DNA of 64,000 nt, from positions 1 to 64,000 of the forward strand of contig JAEHOE010000103.1 of the NCBI GenBank assembly GCA_016858145.1. The letters are read 5' to 3'. Positions 55,201-64,000 of this stretch are shown piece after piece. Below the pieces are notes generated by a model. It had not been told where the DNA came from. It made no database searches and worked only from the letters and a program-made list of their open reading frames with translations. Numbering within the stretch: position 1 is the first letter of the stretch; each line of letters opens with the position of its first letter. The translations under genes were made by a program, and so were the position numbers. The DNA is from Edaphochlamys debaryana (Eukaryota; Chlorophyta; Chlorophyceae; Chlamydomonadales).

Positions 55201-58200
55201 TGGCACTGAGCCTCCCTGTGCTTGGGCTGTCCCTGAGCTGTCCCTACCTGTCGTCCCTATCCCTGGGCTGCTGTATGTCCCCGCCCCTGCCCCGGTCCTT
55301 GATTGGCCCATGCCGATGCAGGACATCATACAAGCCTGCCTCTGAAGTCTGAACTCGAGTAATAACCCATCGGGCCACGCTTACACCTGCTGGGAACGGG
55401 GTTAACTTGGCACTGAGCCCTGGGCTGCTGTATGTCCCCGCCCCTGCCCCTGCCCCCGTCCATGCCGATGCAGGACATCATATGCCGCACATGGCTGCAG
55501 TCTAAGAATGGGGCGCTCAGTGACCCTCAAATGTTTATTGCGCTGTCGACCAAGGGCTGTTCCGCCAACGCAACACGTACAGGCTACCCCCGGGCCCCTT
55601 CAGCTTGGTGCCCATCCGCGTTGTCAGCTAGTGAGCCAGGGTTCGGGAAATGGACTGTGCATATGCACAGCAGTGCACATGCATCTGATGATGATGACTC
55701 TGAGAGGGTGCCGTCCAGCCACCATCAACTGATATTGACGCGTCGCATCTTGATGCTTCTTCTCCTATCACCCATCCCGCCCGCAGGTGATTACTGTAAC
55801 CGTGCTGATTCAGGAGGACCAGTTAACTGGAAAGATCCCGGCTTTCCTACGTGGTGCAAAAAGCATGGAGCTGGTAGGCAGCAAGACTGCGATGGTGACG
55901 GCAAACTCGTGAGATGGGGGACAGGCAGGGGCGGGGTTAGTTTCTCGTTAGCACGCAGTAGCAGTACCTCACCCATGGTGCCTCACAGCTGGACCAGCAG
56001 TCGAAGACCACCTGCACCACAATGCCCCTGACGCTGCCCCTGTCCCTGGCGGATGCATTTATTGGGCGCTTATCTGCACGCCCGGTCGTTTCTCGGCGGT
56101 CGGAGTTAGGTAGTGCCGGCCAAAAGCGTGGTCCATGATGTACCACATCACCGTAATGCTGAAGAGTGTTGTATGGGTTACCTCCATCCACGCAGGATTG
56201 GGTCTGCACAGACTCCAGTAACTCCAGCACCGGGCAGCGTGGCGTCATCCTTTCTAGCAAAGAGTGCAAGGTGGACGACGAGAGCACAGGTTTCCCCTAC
56301 GCGCCTGCAAGCCTGTGTCCGCCTATGTGGGGTAAGCGCCTGCCGGTGGGCAGGGGCAAGCATGCTGTAGCATTTGCGTTATCTTGAACATGTGGGGGGG
56401 GGCAAAGATCAGGGCACGCAAAGCGCTCATCATCACACATATAGCGAGCAGGAGGAGAACTCCGTCTTCACTCGCTCCTGGGCAGCGGCGGGGTGTGGGA
56501 GGGTCGGGGAGCAGTCGGCGGGCCTCGTCCTTCAGGAGAAGACCTTGGAACCCTAGGAGGAATGGGCAGGTCCTCCCCTCCCCGCCCTCCTAGCGTGGTC
56601 CTCCCCTGCCCCACCTACCCTAAGCTCGATCCTCCCGGTCGTCGCAGTCCTCTTCAACCCAGTCCCCAATCAAGCGGTTGTGCACGCTTCTAATGCGTTG
56701 CAGCGTGCAGCTTTGGAACGGCGTCTAGGGGCTCAGGGCACCCAGTGGATGGCAAAGCGCGAAATGGCGCGCGGGTGCACATGCAAGCGGAGGGCTGTGA
56801 CGGCGGACCCAAAGGGACGTGAAACGCAGCTCGGGGCTTCTGTGCAAGCTTACGTTGCAATCACGTACTTGCTATGGATCCGTGGACCCACGGCTGAAGA
56901 CGAGCTTCATGCGACCTGGTTGGGTGTGGATGTGCCAACTGGACACGCCGGTTGGGGGCCGGATCTGGGGCCGGCGGTTACCCTGGTCCCTAGAATCCTC
57001 CAAGGCAGGAGCAAAATGTCCTCCGCTGTATGTGCCGCTCTGAACATCCGCTTGTTGCCCCTGTGCCTGCCCATCCACCGCGGCCTTGGCAAAAGAACTG
57101 AAGAGGGCAGGAACGTTCCGGTTAGCCGACTGTTACCCCCACGTGCCCTTCCCCTACCCCGCCGTGCACTGCCTCCTACCAGACATTGACTGTCCAGACC
57201 CCTTGTTCTACATCCCCGGCTGGTGCGCCTGGGCAAATTGGATCCAAGGTTTGGACTGTGACAACGATGGCAGGCAGGTGAGACATCACTGGTGGGGCTG
57301 TAGGGATGCATGGGCTAAGCGGGTGACAGGCTCCCTCTATCACCCTGGTCAGCATATATAGTCAGCACAGGGGACGTGTTGCGGGAAGCTGGAGGTGATC
57401 TAAACTACTCCTGCACAGCAGGCCCTCTCGCCAGCCGTGTCACTAGGGTGCGTGGAAAGAAACCGTCCCAGCAGGCAGTAAGCAACCCCACCGGCTGGCC
57501 GGCCTGAGCATGCTCAGTGGAATGACCGGCCAGCCGGTGTTGAGCATGCTCAAGTAGCGCCGTGGCCAAATCGCTTCCTATCCTCATGCATGGATGCAGG
57601 ACAGTGTAAGAATGCTGTTTGCAACTTGAGGGCCGAGTTTCGGAGGCCTGGAGGCCCCGAGCACGCGGTTACAAGGCATGCCGTACACCCTGAGCATGAG
57701 CGGAAGCGGGGCAGCAAGCATGCTCAGCCTCTGTAACCCTTGTTAGCTACGCGTAACCGGCCCCAGACACTCCAGCGTAACCACTGCACCCTACGCTGCA
57801 CCATAGGCGTTTTGGAGCGCGAAGGAGCACTCGTGCAGGTGGCGTGCTCGGCTCATGCTCAGGGTGTACGGCATGCCTTGTAACCGCATGCTCGGGGCCT
57901 CCAGGCCTCAGATACTCGGCCCCCAAGCTGCAAACAACGTTCTCGCACTGTCCTGCATCCATACATGTGGTTAGGAAGCGATTTGGCCACGGCGCTACTT
58001 GAGCATGCTCAACACCGGCTGGCCGGTCATTCCACTGAGCATGCTCAGGCTGGCTAGCCGGTGCACTTTCTAACTCCAGCAGGCTAGAGCAATTTCTAGG
58101 ATCTGACCACAAGGGTGCAATGTATGGCTTGGGACATGCACCATGCGCACGAATGGCCGTGGACGCATACCTGCAAGCCCAGCGGCCGCCGGCTCTCGCT

Positions 58201-61200
58201 GTCGTGGACAGAACAGCTTACAACAATGCCATGCACTCGTTTGGCGTACTGGATGTATATTAGGCTTGTAGTGACGGTGACTGCTGCCTGGTCTGCTGGG
58301 GTGAGGGCCGCCGTACAGGGGATGCTGGAGGGGAGTGGTGGGTGTGGAGGGGCTTGCCCCTTACACACACTCGCCCCCTTAATACACGCCTCCTGTCGGG
58401 GGCGTTCCATTATTATTATTATTATATGCTGGAGGGGTGGGCCTAGCCGTGCCAGCCTAGCAAATCATCAGAACCTTGGATCAAGTTTTGCAAGGCAACT
58501 AAACCGCGCTGCCTGTAACTCCGCTGCCCTGCACACAGGACTGGGTTTGCACTGATGAAGCCAACAACAGGCGCAGTGTAATTATGTCCTCGAAGGGGTG
58601 CCGCACCGATGCAACGGCCACCGGCTGGCCCTGGGCTCCCGACAGCTACTGCCGCCCCTTGTGGTCTAGGGGTGAGCGGGCGGTGTCTAGCTACCCTTTG
58701 TTTGTCATGACGCTGTGGTTGCTGGGAACGTTTGCCTCCCGCCGTCCACTGCCGCCCCAGGTGTCCTGTATGTCCTCATCACCCGCAATTGCACAAGTTA
58801 GGCGAATTGCTTGCTTGGATGCACGCCCGCACAAGCCCTGACCACCCACCTCAGTATGTCTCTGTCTTTCTTTCTGACATGCATCCCCTTCACCAGGTGT
58901 ATTTGGTGGCGGACGCTGGGCCGCTTTTCCGCTACGCATTGCGTCCGCCCGACTCCATAGCAGACCAGGCAGTTTACTGCTCATTGATCGATATTCCTGC
59001 GCTTCACCCCGTCCCCTTCTGCGCTGCCTCCCCTCAGATTCACCCTGTAGCTTGGAGGACCTTGGACGCGGTGTGAATAAGTGGTGTGGGGGGAATGATG
59101 CCACGCTTTCTACGCTTTCAAGCGTGGACTGTGACGAAGATGGGAAGCTGGTGAGCTCGGTTGAGGTTCGTTGATACCTTCGCATTAGCTGAAGCTGTAC
59201 TGCCCCGTACATAACAAGCGTGCAAATAAACCATGTTGGCATCCGACGCTTCAGGACTTGGCATGCGCCAAGCACGACTGGAACGGCATTGTCGTTTATG
59301 TGGAGGCTGTGCTGGCATCCAGAGGCTGCTCTCTTCAGAAACCTTCCAGCATGTGTACACCCATGTGGGCTGGTGAGTGACGCGCCCGAAAGCTGCCCAG
59401 CCACGGGCCAGGCGGAGGGGAGCAAGTATGCACCACGTCAGGCAGATAGATAGAATGCGAGCCGCCGAGCGGCAACTGACAATTGAGGCCAGCCATGCCT
59501 TGGCAACAGACAAGGGGGCAGGACTCAGCGCGCGGCGATGCTGGCAAGCACGGGGGTCTGGGGTCTCGGGCGGAGAGGTTTGAGGGTCGTGCCTTGGGCG
59601 GTACAGTACGCGGCGGTGGGTCGTGGTATCCAATGGATGGGCTACTTGGGGCCAGAGTCCTTGGGTGGGTACATCCGGGGCTGACGGCTCGGTTGAGGGA
59701 CAGCGCACACAGCCGTAAGAGGCAGGAAGAGGTAGGGGAGGGGCGCTCTGGCCCGCCCGGGCGGCGGGGTGCGGCGAGTTGCCGGGGACGCGGCAAGGGA
59801 GCGTGCAGCAGGGCGGTGGGCGTTACTTCAAAAACATCTTTCACGCGGGGGCAGCAGTCATACCGTGTTGAGAAGAGAGAGAAATGGCGCAACTGTTCCG
59901 TTACATGGCGTTTGCAGGAAGCACGATCGAGGAGATAACCATAACTCACGCCCCTCTTTCCCCATCTGAACCAGGACCAGCACCTGACTGTAATGTAGAC
60001 TTCAACACGTGGTGCACCGACACGACAGCAGAGAAGTCAGGTGAGAGACATGTCAATGATCACTGGTGGGGTCTGTCGACTGGGCATTTAACGTTCAATG
60101 CATGGACCAGATCATCCGCTTTAGTTCAGCGTACAGTGGGACCCGTCCACAAGGGACCCGGTCCACTACTCCGGTGGAGGCCAGACAGACAGGACACACA
60201 CCACACGCAGATTCCACGCCAACAATGACTCCGTCCACGCCTTACATGGCAGCTGCGCCGCAGCAGCTGCCTGCCCCTGCAGCCCCCCGACATTGCTACG
60301 CAGGTTCTAAGATGAGCGAGGGAGGCGAAGAGCAGACAGGTCTCGCCCCTCACCCCTGCCCGTCACCCCTGCCCCTCACCCCTGCCCCTCACCCCTGCCC
60401 CTCACCCCTGCCCCTCACCCCTGCCCCTCACCCCTGCCCCAGTCTTGGACTGCGATGGAGATGGCTTTCAGGTACAGGCTATACAAACAGGCCGGGGCAG
60501 GAGCAGTGCTAGCTAGGGCTCGCTCGGCTTGCTGCAACTTGTCGGGCCTGCTGCCTGTTCGGGCGCATCTCGTACCCGCACGTACACCCCATCCAGCAAC
60601 CTACCGCTTAGCGGTAGCCCAGGGCAAGCAAAGGATTATATATAATCAATAATTAATGCGCACCTTTTATTTCCCCGCCCCTGCCCCACCCAGGACTGGG
60701 TTTGCACTGACACCACGACGAGGCGGCGCGGCGTCGCCCTCTCGAGCAAGGGTTGCAAGGTGGACAACGAGACGACTGGATGGCCCTACGCGCCTAGGTC
60801 CTTCTGCCCGCCTAGATGGGGTGAGTACCGTGCCGCATTCGGACGGACCACACCTGCGTGTGGATGCCACATGGTCCTTGCGCCTTCCAAGGCAAGTTGC
60901 ACTGCATGTGCAGAGTTCGTGTTGGCGGTAGATGGCGGCATAGTTTGGCTCATTGGCATCCGGTACCCTTGCTTGTTCATTCTATGCCCAATCGCGTAGC
61001 CAAAATATGTACCTGAGCATCTAGTCACCGTGCGCTGACTTTGTGTGGCGCCCGTACCTAGCTGCCTCCATCCTTTCTCAGGAAAGTCTAGGCTCCTCGT
61101 GGAATACTCGGGCTACTCGGGCGAGGCGTGCAGGCCCAGGCAAATCTGCTCCACCGCTCACGCTGGTTGGCCGCTGCCAGCAGTCCCTTGTGTGTTGTCC

Positions 61201-64000
61201 ACCCCTGAGACTTGCTTTTCATTCTTCCCGCCGTGCCGCTTGTTTGCCATCCACCACGTGTACCAGAGACTTATGGATCGCCCCGCCGTGCCGCCCCTCT
61301 AACCCACCACGGCCACCAGACATTGACTGCCCCGACCCGAGGGCGTACTGGTGCACCGGCAAAACGGAAGTGCTCTCCGAGACCGACTGCGATGGCGACG
61401 GGAAACGGGTGAGGCTCACGTGACAGCAGTAGGCCCACGCACTCGGCCTTATCCCCGAGACCCGCGGGTCTCACCCCTCGAGGATGGGCGCGGTGTGGCG
61501 GTGCGGTGGCTCTTCGTAGCGTTGCTGCATTAGCTGCATGCGCCCCACCCCCGCCCTGCCCCTGCCAGGACTGGATCTGCACTGACACAACCAATAAGCG
61601 GCGCGGCGTTATGCTCTCGACCGAAGACTGCAGGGCGGATGACAACAGCACGGGATGGCCCTTCGCGCGTGCCAGCTACTGCCCGTCGAAATGGAGTAAG
61701 TGCCTCTTGGCGTGCTGCGAAGTGACCAGCACTTGCCACCCGCTGAGAAATTGCGCACCTGCCATAGCTAGGATAGATCCAGCCAATAGGTTGCTGACTT
61801 CTGATGCACGCCCCCCGTGCCGCTCCCGCGCCGACAGGCCTTCCCTGCGGCCGTCCGAAGGCCTGGTGCAACCACGAAGCTGAGGTGCTTTCCAGGTACG
61901 GGGGCGCTCCAGGAGATATGAAACCCGTTTACAAGAGCGAGAGCCTCGTAGGCCCGCTCGGCCCCATCCCCGAGACCCGCGGGTCTTGCCCCTGCCCCAG
62001 ACGACCCCTGCCCCCTGCCCCGCCCAGCCACCTGCCACCCCCCCCCCTTGCTCCCGTGCGCGCAGCACCGATTGCGACGGCGATGGCAAAATGGTGAGCC
62101 TTGGCGGGCCCACACTAAAGATAGTCATGTTGGTAAAGGCGCATTGATTGAGCGATGGGACACAACGAGCGTGGTGGTCGACTTGAGTTTTGATCGAGGC
62201 ATTTGAAGTCCGCATGCGCGGAACAGCGCGCGCTTGCCTGTCTTGGGAAGTGTGATCTAGCCCTATGGCAGTCATGTGTGCGAGTGTGCGTGCCCTCACC
62301 GACCCCAACCCACCCACCCACCCGTCCTGGAAGGACTGGGTATGCACTGACACCACGAGGGGGCACCTACCGCGGGGTCGTGCTCTCGAGCAACGACTGC
62401 AAGGCTGATGACCAGAGCACAGGGTGGCCCTATGCGCCGTCAAGCTACTGCCCGCCGGAATGGAGTGAGTGATTGCCTCCGCTCTTTCTCGACCTACCAG
62501 TGCGTGTATAAACGTAACACCAGATAGATAGATCAGTTACGTAGACATGCAGGGGGCATGCAAAGCACCTACATGCGCGTGCCCAATACTCACGGCTGGC
62601 TCACTTGCATCTATCTGCACCTTCCGTGCTGGCAATGGGTGGCGGCCTAGGCCAGCGAATAGGCCCTGTTACCCTGTTGCCGAGCGACGCAAGCGCAACA
62701 AACTTCTCGGCCTGTTCAGCCTGTCGCCGCCCGCCGCATGCACAGCAATTGCGATCCACCCATACATGCGAGACGCAACTGGCTGCATGCTCATGTACTG
62801 ACACACACATGTGCCGCTCTCCAAAACTCCAGGTGGTATGAAATGTCCCAACCCGGAAGCTTTTTGGTGCACCGGCAAATCACAAGTGCTGGAGGAAATT
62901 TGGCTTGAGAATTGCGACGGCGACTGGAGACCGGTGAGGCGACTGGGCATACTGGTTTGTGGAATGTACAAGCGACGCATCAAGGACCAGTACCAACATG
63001 CCCGGCCACTGCCCGTCAGCAGGCCGCAGCACCCCCAGAGCTGCCCCTCGCATGCCACAAGCAAGCAAGCGCCCTTGCCCCATCGTGTAACGGTGACGTA
63101 CCAATCCATCCTATGCATGCATACATGCGTGCACCTCCCCACTTTCCGCTTCGTAGGACTGGATCTGCACTGACACCATCACCAAGCAGCGCGGCATTAT
63201 GCTCTCGACCAAAGACTGCAGGGCGGATGACAACAGCACCGGCTGGCCTTACGCGCCTTACACCTTCTGTCCGCCGAAGTGGCGTGAGTGCCTGGGGACT
63301 TGCGCACCCTGCCTGCCTAGTTGCCCGCTAGCAGCCCGCAAGTGCACAATCCTATTCAGGACCGAGGCCCCAGTACCGTCAAGCATGGCTGTGCTCGATA
63401 CCGCCGCTGAACGACAGCCACACCTCCCGTTCGTTTGATGGAACACGCACGCTGTTGCAGGCTGTCCGAGTCCGACCTCTATCTGGTGCCCTGGCGACTC
63501 CGCTGTGTTGGAACTTCTCGACTGCGATGCCGACGATATAATGGTGCGGCCCGCTGGCGGGTTTGGCTTGGGTACGTGCTGCAGTTAGCGGAGACCCTGA
63601 ACAGATCAGCTGCCCTGACTTCCGTTGCCGCTCCCAATTCGTGAACCCTGAAACCCCGTTTCCGCTCCCCATGCATCCACAGGATTGGGTCTGCACCTCA
63701 GAGAAAAGGCGCAAAGTTGCCCTCTCTTCAAACGGGTGCAACATCGGCTCGACGACCAGCGGCGGCTGGCTCTGGGCCCCTGATGACGACTGTCCACCCA
63801 AGTGGTCGGCTGGTAAGAGAGTGTACGAATGAGATAGCGGGAGAATGCTAAGCATCCCTGGGGCACACACCCCTGCTGCTGGTGCAACCGTTGAGTGTGA
63901 CACTCTCTGTGGCTCTCTGGCCAGTATCATCACGAGCCCTGCAGCGCAAGTCGGGTGAACAGCAGGCTTGACCGCCCGCCTATCTATCGACCATCCGTAA
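51627..64000 (+). CDS. Gene D: paralogue of gene C, secreted tandem six-Cys-module protein (3' end outside window)
   Basis: At least ~844 residues in this window. The start (MNMVTSRRRPPHLFW, then APLMIAVLMVSMW) and the second exon are homologous to those of gene C, so the genes arose by tandem duplication. Ten A+B modules follow with the same Cys pattern and the same phase rule (A 1-0, B 0-1). They are more diverged from each other than modules 7-9 of gene C. Three A modules (2, 6, 8) are split by an extra intron before the acidic loop. B5 has lost the TGWPxAP block, and B8 carries a one-base frame break in a G run at 62359-62363. No Pro-rich linker exons were found, unlike gene C. After B10 ends in phase 1 at 63812 no stop is reached convincingly, so the gene probably continues. 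Function unknown. Confidence 0.8.
53960..54760. mobile_element. Dispersed element of unknown class in a gene D intron
   Basis: The intron that splits module A2 is about 1.1 kb. Its first part matches, with divergence, the block upstream of gene C (38058-38230): TTTCAAAACCAAAA, TTAATTGCAAAG, GGGCCCAAAGTTC and repeated GGGGAACTTT motifs at 54653 and 54678. A tRNA-like B-box phrase (AGGATTCGAACCCTGG) lies at 54752-54770. Ends and target duplications are not visible, so it is called mobile only because it is dispersed. Confidence 0.4.
54775..54797. repeat. 23-bp repeat shared with 60145-60167
   Basis: An exact 23-base phrase beginning GTCCACAAGGGACCC occurs here and at 60145-60167. Both copies lie in introns that split an A module (A2 and A6), followed by low-complexity C-rich sequence and the second half-exon. 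This suggests the introns share an origin. Confidence 0.85.
54918..55048 (+). repeat. Split-module intron cassette, copy 1
   Basis: The 3' part of the A2 intron starts with GAGCGAGAGCCTC, passes through GGCCCGCTCGGCC and GAGACCCGCGGGTCT-like phrases, becomes a CCCCTGCCCC tract and ends at the acceptor GCGCGCAG. A close copy is at 61935-62065, before A8b. Partial copies lie at 61441-61480 and, more weakly, 60308-60442. The cassette supplies a polypyrimidine tract and acceptor. Confidence 0.8.
55158..55482 (+). repeat. Tandem duplication creating a decoy splice acceptor before B2
   Basis: A unit containing GGGAACGGGGT(C/T)AACTTGG, CTGGGCTGCTGTATGTCCCC and CCATGCCGATGCAG|GACATCATA occurs twice. 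In the first copy the exon reading after the acceptor at 55321 hits TGA within eight codons. In the second copy (acceptor before 55474) it continues as the full B2 exon. Use of the first acceptor would truncate the protein. Confidence 0.8.
57489..58063. repeat. Large inverted repeat (two ~213-bp arms, ~149-bp spacer)
   Basis: The left arm 57489-57701 and right arm 57851-58063 are reverse complements with only scattered mismatches. Shared phrases include TGGAATGACCGGCCAGCCGG, AGCGCCGTGGCCAAATCGC, GGCCTGGAGGCCCCGAGCA and GGCATGCCGTACACCCTGAG. Each arm contains smaller palindromes (CTGAGCATGCTCAG, TTGAGCATGCTCAA). It sits in the ~1.26 kb gene D intron between A4 and B4, so the primary transcript would fold into a long hairpin. 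It could be a fold-back transposon or MITE, or a small-RNA precursor. Confidence 0.9.
58539..63812 (+). other. Gene D modules B4 to 10
   Basis: B4 58539-58671. A5 59038-59150, B5 59255-59372 (truncated pattern DLACAKHDWNGIVV..CTPMWAG). A6 split 59975-60040 and 60443-60471, B6 60694-60820. A7 61320-61408, B7 61569-61695. A8 split 61838-61895 and 62066-62093, B8 62334-62464 (frame break). A9 62833-62933, B9 63157-63283. A10 63461-63543, B10 63683-63812. Loops read VDCDEDGK, LDCDGDGF, TDCDGDGK, TDCDGDGK, NCDGDWR and LDCDADD. B6, B7 and B9 share CTDTT and the TGWP block. Two acceptors are not CAG: AAG before B8 and TAG before B9. Confidence 0.8.
60349..60442 (+). repeat. 13-bp tandem repeat forming a splice-acceptor tract
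   Basis: About seven copies of CTCACCCCTGCCC run directly into the acceptor CCCCAG of exon A6b. The array serves as the polypyrimidine tract of that intron. No purine-rich interruptions are seen. Confidence 0.9.

Larger units (their letters stand above)
52729..57277 (+). other. Gene D modules 1-3 and A4
   Basis: A1 52729-52814, B1 53067-53199. A2 split as 53863-53950 and 55049-55079, B2 55474-55630. A3 55787-55908, B3 56196-56331. A4 57183-57277. A1/B1 are close to C module 1 (CPPPPSSWCAETGQD, CTDYANEQRGVMLSSKGC), which supports colinear ancestry. A2 ends DCDLDGHQ and A4 DCDNDGRQ, keeping the acidic loop. B2 is unusual: DIICRTWLQ replaces DWVCTD, and GYPRAPSAWCP replaces the standard block. 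A3 is long (DYCNRADSGGPVNWKD). The 0.85 kb intron before A4 contains an open stretch (VHASNALQRAALERRLGAQG) I could not attribute. Confidence 0.8.

Noticed and set aside
56680..57189. 169-codon plus-strand frame in the gene D intron before A4
   Set aside because: An intriguing local stretch (HASNALQRAALERRLGAQG), but it has no recognisable similarity or splice fit, and it would disrupt the module phase.

Overview
The window looks like nuclear DNA of a volvocine or Chlamydomonas-like green alga. It is GC-rich, its genes are cut into many short exons by introns with GTGAGG/GTGGGG-type donors and CAG acceptors, coding third positions are mostly G or C, and it carries a hydroxyproline-rich wall/matrix glycoprotein gene and a ciliary microtubule-inner-protein gene. 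All exon models were built by hand: each junction was chosen for GT(GC)..AG ends, preserved codon phase and sensible protein. No transcript or database data were used.

Layout. 1-3898 (-): a secreted Pro/Ser-rich glycoprotein whose 3' end lies outside the window. 5270-13006 (-): an 18-exon GHKL ATPase resembling the SMCHD1/GMI1 chromatin and DNA-repair family. 13778-15064 (+): a single-exon MRNIP-like zinc-ribbon protein, divergent from the ATPase. 16075-19351 (-): a leucine-carboxyl-methyltransferase-family SAM enzyme. 20392-24502 (-): an MNS1/FAP127 homologue. 25110-29353 (+) and 30214-34759 (+): two coiled-coil proteins I cannot name. 34760-39138: a repeat-rich intergenic stretch. 39139-49089 (+) and 51627-64000 (+, incomplete): two tandem paralogues, called here gene C and gene D.

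Genes C and D are the most unusual content. Each begins with the same kind of signal-peptide exon and a basic Pro-rich exon. Each then has ten copies of a two-exon module of about 70 residues. Exon A supplies three Cys and ends in an acidic D-C-D-G-D-G-K-like loop. Exon B starts D-W-V-C-T-D and supplies three more Cys plus a T-G-W-P-x-A-P motif. The A+B pair is phase 1-1, so it can be duplicated without frame damage, and the locus shows this in progress: near-identical ~1.1 kb units, small Pro-rich linker exons, a recombined dead exon, a duplicated decoy splice acceptor, A exons split by a recurrent intron cassette, an intron invaded by a dispersed element, and a 213-bp-arm inverted repeat. 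I do not recognise the module. Six Cys per module, the signal peptides and the acidic loops suggest an extracellular, disulfide-rich, possibly calcium-binding protein.

The ATPase and the MRNIP-like gene share a divergent promoter region and both point to DNA repair. The MNS1 gene and the adjacent coiled-coil gene share another, which hints at a cilia/centriole neighbourhood. At five places an otherwise good reading frame is broken by one extra base in a run of five or six G/C, and a sixth is likely. This looks like a systematic assembly error rather than biology.
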